64,000 nucleotides of DNA from contig JADCEV010000013.1 of NCBI GenBank assembly GCA_020249865.1, positions 1-64,000 on the forward strand. The letters run 5' to 3'. Below the pieces are notes generated by a model, which was not told the DNA's origin, searched no databases, and saw nothing but the letters and a program-made list of their open reading frames with translations. Origin of the DNA: Roseomonas sp. (lineage in GTDB: Bacteria > Pseudomonadota > Alphaproteobacteria > Acetobacterales > Acetobacteraceae). The translations under genes and the position numbers were made by a program. Each line of letters opens with the position of its first letter. Position 1 is the first letter of the stretch. This document shows, piece after piece, positions 29,910 through 39,733 of the stretch.

Positions 29910-32311
29910 GCTGTTCCTCCATGTTTCGCGTCCAACTGCGCTTCCAGCTCAGCAATGCGGCGAAGCACGGCCGCAAAGCCATCCGGATTGAGCGAGATGG
30001 AATCAATGCCCTGTTCCACCAGGAATTCGGCAAAGCCTGGATGATTGCTTGGCGCTTCACCGCAAATGCCAACTGGCACGCCGCAGGCATGCGCGCGGCG
30101 GATGACATCCGCGATCATGCGCGTTACCGCTGCATCGCGTTCGTCAAATAGCGGCGCCAATTCAGCTGAATCGCGGTCCACGCCAAGCACAAGCTGTGTC
30201 AGATCATTCGAACCGATGGAAAACCCATCGAAGCGCGCAGCGAATTCCTCTGCCAGGATCACATTCGATGGAATTTCGCACATGACATAGACCTGCAGCC
30301 CATCGGCGCCGCGCACCAGACCATGGCGCGCCATTTCAGCAAGTACCCGGTCAGCTTCTGCCGGGCTGCGGCAAAAGGGCACCATGACAATCAGGTTGCG
30401 CAGGCCGATCACGTCCCGCACGCGCCGTATCGCGCGGCATTCCAAGGCGAAGCCGTCTCGGTAACGTTCGGATGTATAGCGTGAGGCTCCGCGGAGCCCG
30501 AGCATGGGGTTTTCTTCCGCCGGTTCGAATTCGCCACCACCAATCAGGTGGGCGTATTCATTGCTCTTGAAATCAGACAGCCGAAGAATGACAGGCTTTG
30601 GATGAAAGGGCGCGGCAAGCTTCGCAATGCCCTGCGCGAGCCGGTCTACGAAATATTCCGCCTTGTCGGGCCAGCCGCGCGTGATGGCCGCGATGCGCTG
30701 TTTTGCGTCCCCGTCCTGCAATGTATCAAAGCGCAGCAGTGCCATGGGATGGATGCGGATATGGTCGTTGATGATGAATTCCATCCGCGCCAGGCCAACT
30801 CCCGCGGCAGGCAAGCGCCACCAGCGCAGCGCCGCGGCGGGGTTGGCAAGGTTCAACATCACCTTGGTGCGGCTGCGCGGCAATGCCGCGACATCAATTT
30901 CGGTCACGTCGAATGCCAGCCGGCCATCATAAATTCTGCCTTCTTCACCCTCGGCGCAAGACAGCGTGATGGTTTGGCCATCCTGCAGCGTCGCAGTTGC
31001 GCGGCCCGTGCCTATCACGGCGGGCACGCCAAGTTCGCGGCTGACAATGGCGGCATGGCTCGTTGGGCCGCCGTGATCGGTGACGATGCCGGCCGCACGC
31101 CGCATGATGGGCACCCAATCGGGATCGGTTGCCTCAGTCACCAAAATCGCGCCGTCACGAAAGCGTGCAATATCCTCGGCGCCACGAATGACGCAGGCCT
31201 CGGCCGTCGCGATCGCCTCACCTACCGCAGCACCGGTCAGGATGGGCCTTGCGCGCCGATCCTTGAGCCGCCAGTTCCGCAACATGCCAGTGCGGCGCGC
31301 TTGTACGGTCTCCGGCCTCGCTTGCACGATGAATAGCGCGCCAGTCTCTCCATCCTTCGCCCATTCCAAATCCATCGGGCGGCCATAATGCTGTTCAACG
31401 GCCACTGCCCAGCGCGCGAGCTGCAAGATCTCAGCACTTTCCAGCACAAAGGTTTCGCGTTCGCGCTGGGTTGTTTCAAGAAGGGTGGTGCTTGCGCTGC
31501 CACCTTCAGCATAAACCAGCTTGCGTTCCTTGGCACCGCGGCTGCGTTCGATGATGGGTATCGCATGCCGCTCGGCAAGAAGCGGCTTGAAGACAGTATA
31601 CTTGTCTGGTTCAACCGTGCCTTGCACCACCGTCTCACCAAGGCCCCAGGCAGCGCTGATGATGACCACGCCTGGAAAACCTGTTTCGGTATCAAGGGTG
31701 AAGATCACACCGGACCCGGCAAGATCAGACCGCACCATGATCTGCACGCCGATGGAAAGCGCGACCGAGAGATGGTCAAAGCCATTCGCTTCCCGATAGG
31801 CAATGGCGCGATCCGTAAAAAGCGAGGCGTAGCAGCGGCGGCAGGCTTCAAGCAGTGCGGCTTCACCGCGCACATTCAAAAAGCTTTCCTGCTGGCCAGC
31901 GAAGCTTGCTGTTGGCAAATCCTCGGCAGTGGCGCTGCTGCGGACGGCAACCGCGGGCGCGGAAACCTTCTCACGCGCCGCAAGATCGCGATAGGCGCTG
32001 CGGATGGCTTCCGCCAAGGCGGGCGACAAATCGCGTTCCAGAAACAAGTGGCGGATCGCCTGGCCCGCCTGTTGCAACGTGATTTTGCCTGCCTGCAAGG
32101 CCGCAAGTTGTTCGGCCAGTTCCGGCGCAATGCCGCTTTCCGCCACATGGGCGCGATAGGCCGCCGCCGTTGTGGCGAAGCCGGCCGGCACGCGGATGCC
32201 CGCAGCACCCAGCGCCTGGGTCATTTCACCAAGCGAGGCGTTCTTGCCGCCAACACATGGCACATCGCCCGCCCCGAGATTTTCAAACCAGGCGATCAGT
32301 TCCGCAGGCAT
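29906..32311 (-). CDS. ppsA: Phosphoenolpyruvate synthase
   Basis: VGGKNASLGEM N-term PPDK-type domain, TDHGGPTSHAAIVSRELGVPAVIGTG His-domain, C-term PEP-binding MCEIPSNV..., NDLTQLVLGVDRD. Confidence 0.95.
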   Translation of the reverse strand: MPAELIAWFENLGAGDVPCVGGKNASLGEMTQALGAAGIRVPAGFATTAAAYRAHVAESGIAPELAEQLAALQAGKITLQQAGQAIRHLFLERDLSPALAEAIRSAYRDLAAREKVSAPAVAVRSSATAEDLPTASFAGQQESFLNVRGEAALLEACRRCYASLFTDRAIAYREANGFDHLSVALSIGVQIMVRSDLAGSGVIFTLDTETGFPGVVIISAAWGLGETVVQGTVEPDKYTVFKPLLAERHAIPIIERSRGAKERKLVYAEGGSASTTLLETTQRERETFVLESAEILQLARWAVAVEQHYGRPMDLEWAKDGETGALFIVQARPETVQARRTGMLRNWRLKDRRARPILTGAAVGEAIATAEACVIRGAEDIARFRDGAILVTEATDPDWVPIMRRAAGIVTDHGGPTSHAAIVSRELGVPAVIGTGRATATLQDGQTITLSCAEGEEGRIYDGRLAFDVTEIDVAALPRSRTKVMLNLANPAAALRWWRLPAAGVGLARMEFIINDHIRIHPMALLRFDTLQDGDAKQRIAAITRGWPDKAEYFVDRLAQGIAKLAAPFHPKPVILRLSDFKSNEYAHLIGGGEFEPAEENPMLGLRGASRYTSERYRDGFALECRAIRRVRDVIGLRNLIVMVPFCRSPAEADRVLAEMARHGLVRGADGLQVYVMCEIPSNVILAEEFAARFDGFSIGSNDLTQLVLGVDRDSAELAPLFDERDAAVTRMIADVIRRAHACGVPVGICGEAPSNHPGFAEFLVEQGIDSISLNPDGFAAVLRRIAELEAQLDAKHGGTA

Positions 32312-32324
32312 CCGCGTTTGCCCG

Positions 32325-32828
32325 TCAGCCTTTCTGGCTGATGTCTATCTTGCGTTGCGCCACTGCGGCTTCCGCCGTTTTGGGCAGCGTCACGGTCAGC
32401 ACGCCTTTTTCGAAGCTTGCTTCAATCTTGTCCCTATCCACGCCGCGCGGAAGCTGGAAGGAACGGCTGAAGCTGCCGAAGCGACGTTCCGAGAGGTGAT
32501 AATTCTCTGCCTTCTCCTCTCGTTCATCCTTCTTTTCGCCCTTGATGGTCAGCATGTCTTCGGAAAGCGCCAGTTCCACATCCTTGGCATCCATCCCGGG
32601 CAATTCGGCCTTGATGCGGAATTCCTTTTCGGCTTCCACAAGATCCATGGCCGGGGCATCGGGCAGGGCACGGCGCAACGCGCCACCGGCGCCACCCCAA
32701 AAATTGTCAAACAGCCGATCAACTTCTCCCCGCAAGGTGGCGAAGGGCTGCCATAGGCTTTCCGGGCGGGCAGTAACTGCCTGCGGGGCCTGCTGTTCCG
32801 GTTTCTGTGTGCTTTGACTTTCGCTCAT
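32325..32828 (-). CDS. Hsp20/alpha-crystallin family small heat-shock protein
   Basis: ACD: PAMDLVEAEKEFRIKAELPGMDAKDVELALSEDMLTIKGEKKDEREEK...[14 protein letters not shown]...KGVLTVTLPK. Confidence 0.93.
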   Translation of the reverse strand: MSESQSTQKPEQQAPQAVTARPESLWQPFATLRGEVDRLFDNFWGGAGGALRRALPDAPAMDLVEAEKEFRIKAELPGMDAKDVELALSEDMLTIKGEKKDEREEKAENYHLSERRFGSFSRSFQLPRGVDRDKIEASFEKGVLTVTLPKTAEAAVAQRKIDISQKG

Positions 32829-32930
32829 GCTGAGCATTCCTTCCTTTGTTTCGCCTTGCACAACGCCTGTGCGCGCGGGCGCAGGAAATGCCGCCCGCTG
32901 TCCTTAAATGCCAAAATGGCTTTCTGCGTC

Positions 32931-32944
32931 TTGACCTAAGTCAA
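32931..32944. promoter_or_regulatory. FNR/FixK-type palindrome (anaerobox, TTGAY-N4-RTCAA) in divergent promoter
   Basis: TTGAC-CTAA-GTCAA perfect dyad between divergently transcribed hsp20 (start 32828) and ABC exporter (start ~32986); a GCCGGTACCGGC palindrome follows at 32953-32964. Confidence 0.65.
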
Positions 32945-32985
32945 TTGGCAATGCCGGTACCGGCGCGATAAAGTGCCCGAAGCCC

Positions 32986-33744
32986 ATGATCATGGCAGCC
33001 AATGCAGCGCCCCTGGCCGGCGCTTCCCGCGGCACCGGCGCCCCCCCGGTCTTCGTCGCGCGTGGTCTTACCAAAAGTTATGGCAGCGGCGATGCCACTG
33101 TTTACGCGCTGCGCGACCTTGATCTTGAAATCCAGCAGGGTGAATTTGTTGTGCTCCTGGGGCCATCCGGTTCGGGAAAATCCACCCTATTGAATATCCT
33201 GGGCGGGCTTGATGTACCGAGCGCGGGTCGCGCGGCCTGGCGCGACCATGAATTGACCGGTGCGGATGAGGCAGCCCTTACGGCCTATCGGCGCGATCAT
33301 GTCGGCTTTGTCTTTCAATTCTACAATCTGATCCCAAGCCTCACCGCGCGGGAGAATGTGGAATTGGTCGCGGAAATCGCGCGCAACCCAATGCCGCCCG
33401 AAGAAGCGCTTGCCTTGGTTGGCTTGTCGCATCGGCTGGATCATTTCCCGGCTCAGCTTTCCGGCGGTGAGCAGCAACGCGTCGCTGTGGCTCGCGCCAT
33501 CGTCAAACGCCCGGATGCCTTGCTCTGCGATGAACCGACCGGCGCGCTTGATGTCGAAACAGGCAAGCTCGTGCTTTCCGCCATTGCGCGCGCGAACCGA
33601 GAGGTAGGCGCGACCACCATCATCATCACGCATAACGCCGCAATCGCCGGCATGGCGGATCGGGTATTGCGCATGGGGGGCGGGCGCATCGTTTCGATTG
33701 AACGCAACCCGCACCGCCTTGCGCCTGAGGATTTGGTCTGGTGA
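32986..33744 (+). CDS. ABC transporter ATP-binding protein (MacB/LolD type)
   Basis: [46 protein letters not shown]. Confidence 0.95.
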   Translation: MIMAANAAPLAGASRGTGAPPVFVARGLTKSYGSGDATVYALRDLDLEIQQGEFVVLLGPSGSGKSTLLNILGGLDVPSAGRAAWRDHELTGADEAALTAYRRDHVGFVFQFYNLIPSLTARENVELVAEIARNPMPPEEALALVGLSHRLDHFPAQLSGGEQQRVAVARAIVKRPDALLCDEPTGALDVETGKLVLSAIARANREVGATTIIITHNAAIAGMADRVLRMGGGRIVSIERNPHRLAPEDLVW

Positions 33745-33746
33745 GG

Positions 33747-36101
33747 ATGCTGGACCGCAAATTGCTCCGTGATTTATGGTCGTTGCGCGGCCAGGTGATG
33801 ACGATTGCCATGTTGATTGGCGCGGGCGTTGCCGTGCTGGTGATGTCGGTCAGCAGCTTCCTCGCCCTTCGTGGGGCGCAGCAGGCATTTTATGCCGAAA
33901 GCCATTTTGCGGAGATCTCTGCCGAAGTGAAGCGGGCGCCGCGCCCGCTGCTTGCGCGCATTGCGGAACTTCCCGGCATCGCCACAGTCGAAGGGCGCGT
34001 CAGCGGCGATGTCCGGGTGGATTGGCCAGGCGCGGAGGTACCTGTCGCGGGCCGCATCCTGTCGCTGCCGGGCAGTGGCGATCAGCCGGCGCTCAATCGC
34101 TTGCGCCTGCTGGCGGGACATTTGCCGGAGCCGACGCGCCAGAATGAGGCAGTGATGCACGCTGCCTTTGCCGAGGCTTGGCGGGTGCGTCCCGGTGATG
34201 GGATCGCGCTGATCCTGAATGGCCGACGCGAAGCCTTCCGCATTGTTGGCATCGCGCATTCGCCGGAATTCGTCTTCACATCGCGCCAGGGCAGCCCGCT
34301 GCCTGATGATCGCGGCTTCGTTGTGCTCTGGGCAAATGAGGAAGGCGTAGCCCGCGCCTTCGACATGCAAGGCGCCTTCAATGAAGTATTGCTGACGCTG
34401 GCCCCCGGCGCATCCGAAGCGGCGGTGACCGCAGAGTTGGACCGGCTCTTGCTACCCTGGGGTGGGCGCGGTGCCTATGGGCGGCGCGACCAGCCCTCTC
34501 ATCGCTTCCTCGAAGATGAATTGGCTGAACAGCGCATCCTGGCCGTGACGGTGCCCGTGGTGTTTTTCGGCATCGCCGCCTTTCTGCTCAATATCGTGCT
34601 GGGTCGCATGGTCGAAGCGCAGCGCGAGCAAATCGCCGCACTGAAAGCGCTGGGCTACCCTGCCTTTCCGATTGCGGCGCATTACGCGAAATTTGTCGCC
34701 GTGATCTGTCTGCTGGGTTCACTGCTTGGCGTTACAGCAGGGGCCTGGATGGGGGCGGGCATGCTGAATAATTACCGGCCCTTTTTCCGGTTCCCGGAAA
34801 TGCCTTATTTGCTGCCGGTCTGGCTGCCCTTTTTGGCGGCTGCAACAAGCTTCGCTGTCGCCTTGCTTGGCGTCTATGCAGCGCTGCGGCGGATCTTGCA
34901 GCTGCCAACTGCCGAAGCGCTGCGCCCCGCGCGCCCAGTCGCGTTCGGAGGCCGATCGCTTGGCTTTTTGGGAAGCCGCCTTGGCGCCGCAAGAAAAATA
35001 CCGCTGCGCGGCCTGCTTGGCCGCCCGCTCCGCACCTTCTTCACCGTATTCGGCATTGCGATGGCCTTGCCCATGGTGGTGCTTGGCCTGTTCTGGTGGG
35101 ATGCGATGGACAGCATGGTCGATTTGCAATTCGACCGTATCGAACGCGGCGACGCTTTTGTGGCGCTGACAGACCCGCGCCATGCCCGCGCCGTGCGCGA
35201 ATTGGCGCGGCTGCCAGGCGTATTGGCGGCGGAGGGTCAGCGCATTGTGCCAGTGCGCCTGCGGGCCGCGCAGCAAAGCCGTCTTCTGGCCTTGACGGGC
35301 CTGCCTTCAAACGCCGAGCTGCGTGTACCGCGCGATGCCGCTTTCCGCCCGGTGCCGATCCCGCAGGATGGCATCGCGCTTAGTCGGCGGCTCGCCGAGA
35401 CTCTTGGCGTGCGTGAGGGTGACATTGTGCAGGTGGAAATGCTGGAAGGCGCGCGGCATGAGCAAGACCTGCCGGTCGCCGCGCTGGTGGAAGATGTCAT
35501 TGGCTTCACGGCGCTGGTCGAAATCGGTGCGCTGAACCGGCTGATGCGAGAAGATGATCTGGTTTCCCATATTGCGCTACGGATTGATCCGCTGGAGGCT
35601 GGGGCGCTCTGGCAGTATCTGGCGGAGCGGCCGCGCGTTGCGGCGACCAATGTAAAGGCCGTGTGGCTGCGCGCCTTTGATGAGGTGATTGCCGGTCTTG
35701 TGCTGACCAGTGCCGTGACGCTGACCGGCTTTGGTATCATCATCGCGGTCGGCGTTGTCTACAACAGCGCGCGCGTGGCCTTGCAGGAAAGGGGCTGGGA
35801 AATGGCGAGCCTGCGGGTCCTTGGCTTCACACGGCAGGAAGTGGGGCGCATCCTGCTGGCGGAACTCGCCGTGGCAGTTTTCCTTGCTGTGCCAATCGGG
35901 CTTTTTCTGGCGCAATGGATTCTTGGGCTGATCCTGGGCGCGCGGGATAATGAAAGCTTCGATGTGCCTGCCGTGATCAGCAGCGGCACCTTCGCGGCGG
36001 CAGCACTTGTGGTCCTGGGCGCGGCATTCGCCAGTGCGGTGCTGGTGCGGCGGCGGATTGACCGGCTCGATCTGGTGGCAGCCTTGAAGGCGAGGGATTG
36101 A
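33747..36101 (+). CDS. FtsX-like ABC transporter permease (duplicated FtsX/MacB-type, ~784 aa)
   Basis: N-term LLRDLWSLRGQVMTIAMLIGAGVAVLVM; C-term second FtsX domain ALQERGWEMASLRVLGFTRQEVGRILLAELA; overlaps ATPase stop (ORF start 33741 or 33747). Confidence 0.92.
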   Translation: MLDRKLLRDLWSLRGQVMTIAMLIGAGVAVLVMSVSSFLALRGAQQAFYAESHFAEISAEVKRAPRPLLARIAELPGIATVEGRVSGDVRVDWPGAEVPVAGRILSLPGSGDQPALNRLRLLAGHLPEPTRQNEAVMHAAFAEAWRVRPGDGIALILNGRREAFRIVGIAHSPEFVFTSRQGSPLPDDRGFVVLWANEEGVARAFDMQGAFNEVLLTLAPGASEAAVTAELDRLLLPWGGRGAYGRRDQPSHRFLEDELAEQRILAVTVPVVFFGIAAFLLNIVLGRMVEAQREQIAALKALGYPAFPIAAHYAKFVAVICLLGSLLGVTAGAWMGAGMLNNYRPFFRFPEMPYLLPVWLPFLAAATSFAVALLGVYAALRRILQLPTAEALRPARPVAFGGRSLGFLGSRLGAARKIPLRGLLGRPLRTFFTVFGIAMALPMVVLGLFWWDAMDSMVDLQFDRIERGDAFVALTDPRHARAVRELARLPGVLAAEGQRIVPVRLRAAQQSRLLALTGLPSNAELRVPRDAAFRPVPIPQDGIALSRRLAETLGVREGDIVQVEMLEGARHEQDLPVAALVEDVIGFTALVEIGALNRLMREDDLVSHIALRIDPLEAGALWQYLAERPRVAATNVKAVWLRAFDEVIAGLVLTSAVTLTGFGIIIAVGVVYNSARVALQERGWEMASLRVLGFTRQEVGRILLAELAVAVFLAVPIGLFLAQWILGLILGARDNESFDVPAVISSGTFAAAALVVLGAAFASAVLVRRRIDRLDLVAALKARD

Positions 36102-36104
36102 GCG

Positions 36105-37298
36105 ATGGGCCGCTATTCGCGCTGGGCTTTGGTTTCTGTGATCGTCATCGCGGGATTGGCCAGTGCCTTCCTTGCCTTCCGGCCGAAACCAATTCTTGTG
36201 GAAACGGAACAGATCAGCCGAGGCCGTTTTGAAGCCTTGGTGGAGGAAGATGGCCGCACCCGCCTGCGAGACCGCTATATCGTATCGGCGCCGCTCGCCG
36301 GTCGTGTGCTGCGGCTTGGTGTACGTGCCGGAGATGCAGTGGCACGTGGCGATCTGGTGGCGGAAATCCTGGCTGCGCCATCCGCCCTGCTGAGCCCACG
36401 CGCGCGGCGCGAGATTGAAGAACGCATCGGCGCGGCAGAGGCCATGTTGCAACAAGCCGGCATTATGGTGGAGCGCGCTGCGGCCCAACAGGTTCAGACC
36501 GAAGCGGATGCGGCGCGGATACGCGCGCTGCACGCCCGCGGTGCCGCACCATTGCAGCAATTGGAACGCGCCGAACTCGCCGAACGCATTGCTGCACGCG
36601 ATATGCTGGCCGCCGAGCGGCGCCGCCATGCCGCCGAGCATGAATTGGACCAGGCGCGCGCGCTGCTCTCGGCCAATCATACTTCGGAAAACGGCTCCGA
36701 GTGGCGCGCAGTGCATGCGCCGGTGTCAGGGCGCGTGCTGCGCGTGTTGCAGGAAAGTGAGGCTATTGTCGCCTCGGGCACACCCCTGCTGGAACTTGGT
36801 GATCCGGCGGAAATTGAGGTTGTGGTTGATGTCCTCACTTCTGAAGTCGTGCGCATCACGCCTGGGGCACGTGTGGTGATTGAACGCTGGGGTGGGCCGG
36901 TGCCGCTGCAAGGCCGCGTCCGGCTGGTGGAACCCGGGGCCTTCACCAAGGTATCGGCGCTTGGTGTTGAAGAACAACGGGTTTGGGTCGTGATTGACCT
37001 GACCAGCCCCTATGAGCGTTGGGCTGCGCTTGGCGATGGCTTTCGCGTGGATGCGCGGATCACGGTTGAAGTGGTTGAGGATGCGCTGCTGGTCCCGGTG
37101 AGCGCGCTTTTCCGCCGCGGGCCTGGCTGGGCGGTATTTGTTGTGCAGGACGGCATCGCGCGTGAACGCCAGATCGAAATCACGCGCCGTTCCGCCCGCA
37201 GCGCCATTGTTTCGGGCGGGCTTGGGATTGGTGAGACCGTTATCCTGTTTCCGCCAAGCAGGTTGCGTGATGGCAGCCGTGTCAGTGGAAAACGGTGA
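36105..37298 (+). CDS. HlyD/RND-type periplasmic adaptor subunit
   Basis: Single N-terminal TM, coiled-coil middle, APVSGRVLRVLQESEAIVASGTPLLELGDPAEIEVVVDV lipoyl/beta-barrel motifs. Confidence 0.93.
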   Translation: MGRYSRWALVSVIVIAGLASAFLAFRPKPILVETEQISRGRFEALVEEDGRTRLRDRYIVSAPLAGRVLRLGVRAGDAVARGDLVAEILAAPSALLSPRARREIEERIGAAEAMLQQAGIMVERAAAQQVQTEADAARIRALHARGAAPLQQLERAELAERIAARDMLAAERRRHAAEHELDQARALLSANHTSENGSEWRAVHAPVSGRVLRVLQESEAIVASGTPLLELGDPAEIEVVVDVLTSEVVRITPGARVVIERWGGPVPLQGRVRLVEPGAFTKVSALGVEEQRVWVVIDLTSPYERWAALGDGFRVDARITVEVVEDALLVPVSALFRRGPGWAVFVVQDGIARERQIEITRRSARSAIVSGGLGIGETVILFPPSRLRDGSRVSGKR

Positions 37299-37485
37299 GC
37301 CTGCGGCGGTGTATCGAAGGGCAAAGCGCTGCTATCGATAGGCGCTTCGTTGAGTGGTCGCGTATTCGACCCCTGTGGAACCCGCATCGAAACTTTGTAA
37401 AACACCCAAGTAACCCATTGATCTCCGGTGGCGCTTTTGCAGAGTTTGCAAATTCTAAGATATTGAAAATTCAACATCCTTTTAC

Positions 37486-37506
37486 TCCACCAGGGCGCGT
37501 TTCAAA
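37486..37506 (+). repeat. att-like direct repeat, copy 2
   Basis: TCCACCAGGGCGCGTTTCAAA identical to 29406-29426; preceded by a locally AT-rich stretch. Confidence 0.85.
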
Positions 37507-37659
37507 ATAACCGCTGTTCCATGCATTCGGCCAAGCGCATCGCCGCAGAGCCGCATGTCACTGAAGAAGAAACTCTTCCCGCTTTGCGCTGGATCATGGC
37601 GCCATGCTGCTTGCCGGCACAGCGTGCAGCACAGCAGATGAATTGCGGGAGGACGCCTC

Positions 37660-38625
37660 ATGCAGGACGATGTTGATCTGATTGCCCCTTCCTTGGCCGC
37701 GCCGGAACCCGTGGCCGTCCGCAGCATAGCCAACGAAGCCGCTGAATTGACCAGCCCGGGGCCGGGCCATGCCGCAAGGCCTGTTCGCGCGGCCTTTGAA
37801 AGCGGGGAATACCCTTACGCAACAAACCTGACCGAGAAGGAATACCTGCAAAGGGTCAAGCCGCTGCAAGTGGAACTACTGAAGGCGCAGGCCTGGGTGA
37901 AGGACGCCAATGAGCGCATCGTCATCCTGTTTGAAGGCCGTGACGCGGCCGGCAAGGGCGGCACCATCAAGCGCTTCATGGAACATCTCAATCCGCGCGG
38001 CGCGCGTGTGGTGGCCTTGGAAAAACCATCAGAGCGTGAGCGCACGCAATGGTATTTCCAGCGCTATGTCGAACATTTGCCCGCCGGCGGCGAAATGGTT
38101 TTCTTCGATCGCAGCTGGTACAATCGCGCAGGCGTCGAGCGCGTGATGGGCTTTTGCTCCCCCGGCGATTATCTTGAATTCATGCGTCAGGCGCCGGAGC
38201 TTGAACGCATGCTCACCCGGTCCGGCATACGCCTGTTCAAGTTCTGGTTCAGTGTGACGCGCGACGAACAGCTGCGGCGCTTCCATGCGCGTGAAACCGA
38301 CCCGTTGAAGCAATGGAAGCTCTCACCGATCGACAAGGCGAGCCTCGACAAATGGGATGATTACACCGAAGCCAAGGAGGCGATGTTCTTCTACACGGAC
38401 ACTGCCGATGCGCCCTGGACCATTGTGAAATCCAACGACAAGCGCCGCGCCAGGCTTGAAGCCATGCGCCACTTCCTGAGCAGACTGCCCTATGATGGCA
38501 AGGATGGTTCGGTGGTGAATGCGCCCGATCCGCTCATTGTCGGTGGCGCGGCACATGTCATTGGCCGCAGCAGCCATATTTTGGGAACCGCATTGCATCC
38601 GGAGCAACGCCGAACGCGTCCATAG
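37660..38625 (+). CDS. ppk2: Polyphosphate kinase 2
   Basis: ILFEGRDAAGKGGTIKRFMEHLNPRGARVVAL (Walker A), FFDRSWYNRAGVERVMGFC (Walker B). Confidence 0.95.
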   Translation: MQDDVDLIAPSLAAPEPVAVRSIANEAAELTSPGPGHAARPVRAAFESGEYPYATNLTEKEYLQRVKPLQVELLKAQAWVKDANERIVILFEGRDAAGKGGTIKRFMEHLNPRGARVVALEKPSERERTQWYFQRYVEHLPAGGEMVFFDRSWYNRAGVERVMGFCSPGDYLEFMRQAPELERMLTRSGIRLFKFWFSVTRDEQLRRFHARETDPLKQWKLSPIDKASLDKWDDYTEAKEAMFFYTDTADAPWTIVKSNDKRRARLEAMRHFLSRLPYDGKDGSVVNAPDPLIVGGAAHVIGRSSHILGTALHPEQRRTRP

Positions 38626-38749
38626 CAGGCTTTGGGGGTTACGGGGGCGCTGCCAGGCCATGCGCCTTCTGAAGCCCTTGGGTTTTCCAGCGCTTGGGCT
38701 AAGCTTCCCTGACGCGCAACAAGCGCCAGCATCAGGGGGCGTCATTCAC

Positions 38750-39718
38750 ATGCGAAACATCTCTCGGCGCGGATTTGGCGCCATGGTCGCAACGGGGCTC
38801 AGCCTGCCCCATATCGCACGCGCAGCGGAATGGCCGACGCGCACGGTGACACTGCTTGTACCCTATCCGCCGGGCGGGCCTTCGGATGTTTCGGTTCGGC
38901 CGATGGTGGAACCGCTTTCGCGCATCCTGGGCCAGCCGGTGGTAATTGAAAACCGCGCCGGGGCAGGGGGAAGCATTGGTGCACAAGCGGTCGCGCAATC
39001 ACGCGATGGCCATACGGTCATGATTTTTCCAACCGCGGTGCTGACCATCAGCCCGCATGTCATGGCGCAATTGCCCTATGATCCTGCAACCGCCTTCATC
39101 CCCGTCGCGCGCATCACGCTTGGCTATAGTGTCATAGCGTCCCATCCATCCTTGCCGTTTCGCGATGCGGCCGGGCTGATTGCCTATGGCAAGTCCAATC
39201 CTGGGCAATTGCGCTTTGGCTCCGCGGGGCCTGGCACCATCACGCAATTGACGGGGGAGCTTTTCGGCGATGTCACCGGCATCAGGCTGGAACACGTGCC
39301 CTATCGCGGGTCCGCGCCATCACTCACCGATGCGCTGGCGGGGCGCGTGCAGCTGTTGTTTGATTCGGTTGCGGTGCCGGCGGTGAATGACGGCAAGCTG
39401 ATTGGCATTGCGACGATTGGCGAGAATAGAAATCCCTCATTGCCCAATGTGCCGACCCTTGGCGAGATTGGGCTGGAACGCGCTTTGGCCATTCCCTGGT
39501 ACGGCGTCGCCGCCCCCGCTGCCATGCCACCTGCGGCAGTGGCGCGGCTGACGGAAGCCTTGCGCCAAGTGACTGCCCTACCCGAGGTCGCGAATGCCAT
39601 GGCGCCGGCCGGGCTTGTGCCCGCTTTCGAAGGCGGCAGTGTTTTTGCCGAACGTGTCCGCCGTGAAAGGGACATGTATGGCGCGCTTGCCAGGCGCATC
39701 GGCATCCAACCGCAATGA
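38750..39718 (+). CDS. Bug/TctC-family substrate-binding protein
   Basis: MRNISRRGFGAMVATGLSLPHIARAAEWPTRTVTLLVPYPPGGPSDVSVRPMVEPLSRILGQPVVIENRAGAGGSIGA; ORF extends to 38519. Confidence 0.92.
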   Translation: MRNISRRGFGAMVATGLSLPHIARAAEWPTRTVTLLVPYPPGGPSDVSVRPMVEPLSRILGQPVVIENRAGAGGSIGAQAVAQSRDGHTVMIFPTAVLTISPHVMAQLPYDPATAFIPVARITLGYSVIASHPSLPFRDAAGLIAYGKSNPGQLRFGSAGPGTITQLTGELFGDVTGIRLEHVPYRGSAPSLTDALAGRVQLLFDSVAVPAVNDGKLIGIATIGENRNPSLPNVPTLGEIGLERALAIPWYGVAAPAAMPPAAVARLTEALRQVTALPEVANAMAPAGLVPAFEGGSVFAERVRRERDMYGALARRIGIQPQ

Positions 39719-39733
39719 CCTAAGCCAATTCTT

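Larger units (their letters stand above)
29406..37506. mobile_element. Putative tRNA-Arg-integrated genomic islet (~8.1 kb), no integrase recognised
   Basis: 21-bp perfect direct repeat TCCACCAGGGCGCGTTTCAAA at 29406-29426 (tRNA 3' end plus 7 nt) and 37486-37506; self-contained divergent gene cluster between them. Confidence 0.7.

Noticed and set aside
37299-37485. Possible remnant integrase in the AT-rich stretch before the right att-like repeat
   Set aside because: Neither strand gives recognisable tyrosine recombinase motifs; kept only as AT-rich flank.
39715-39728. TGACCTAAGCCAA near the TauE start as a second FNR-type box
   Set aside because: Lacks the 5' TT and the symmetric GTCAA half-site and overlaps a stop codon; probably chance similarity to 32931-32944.
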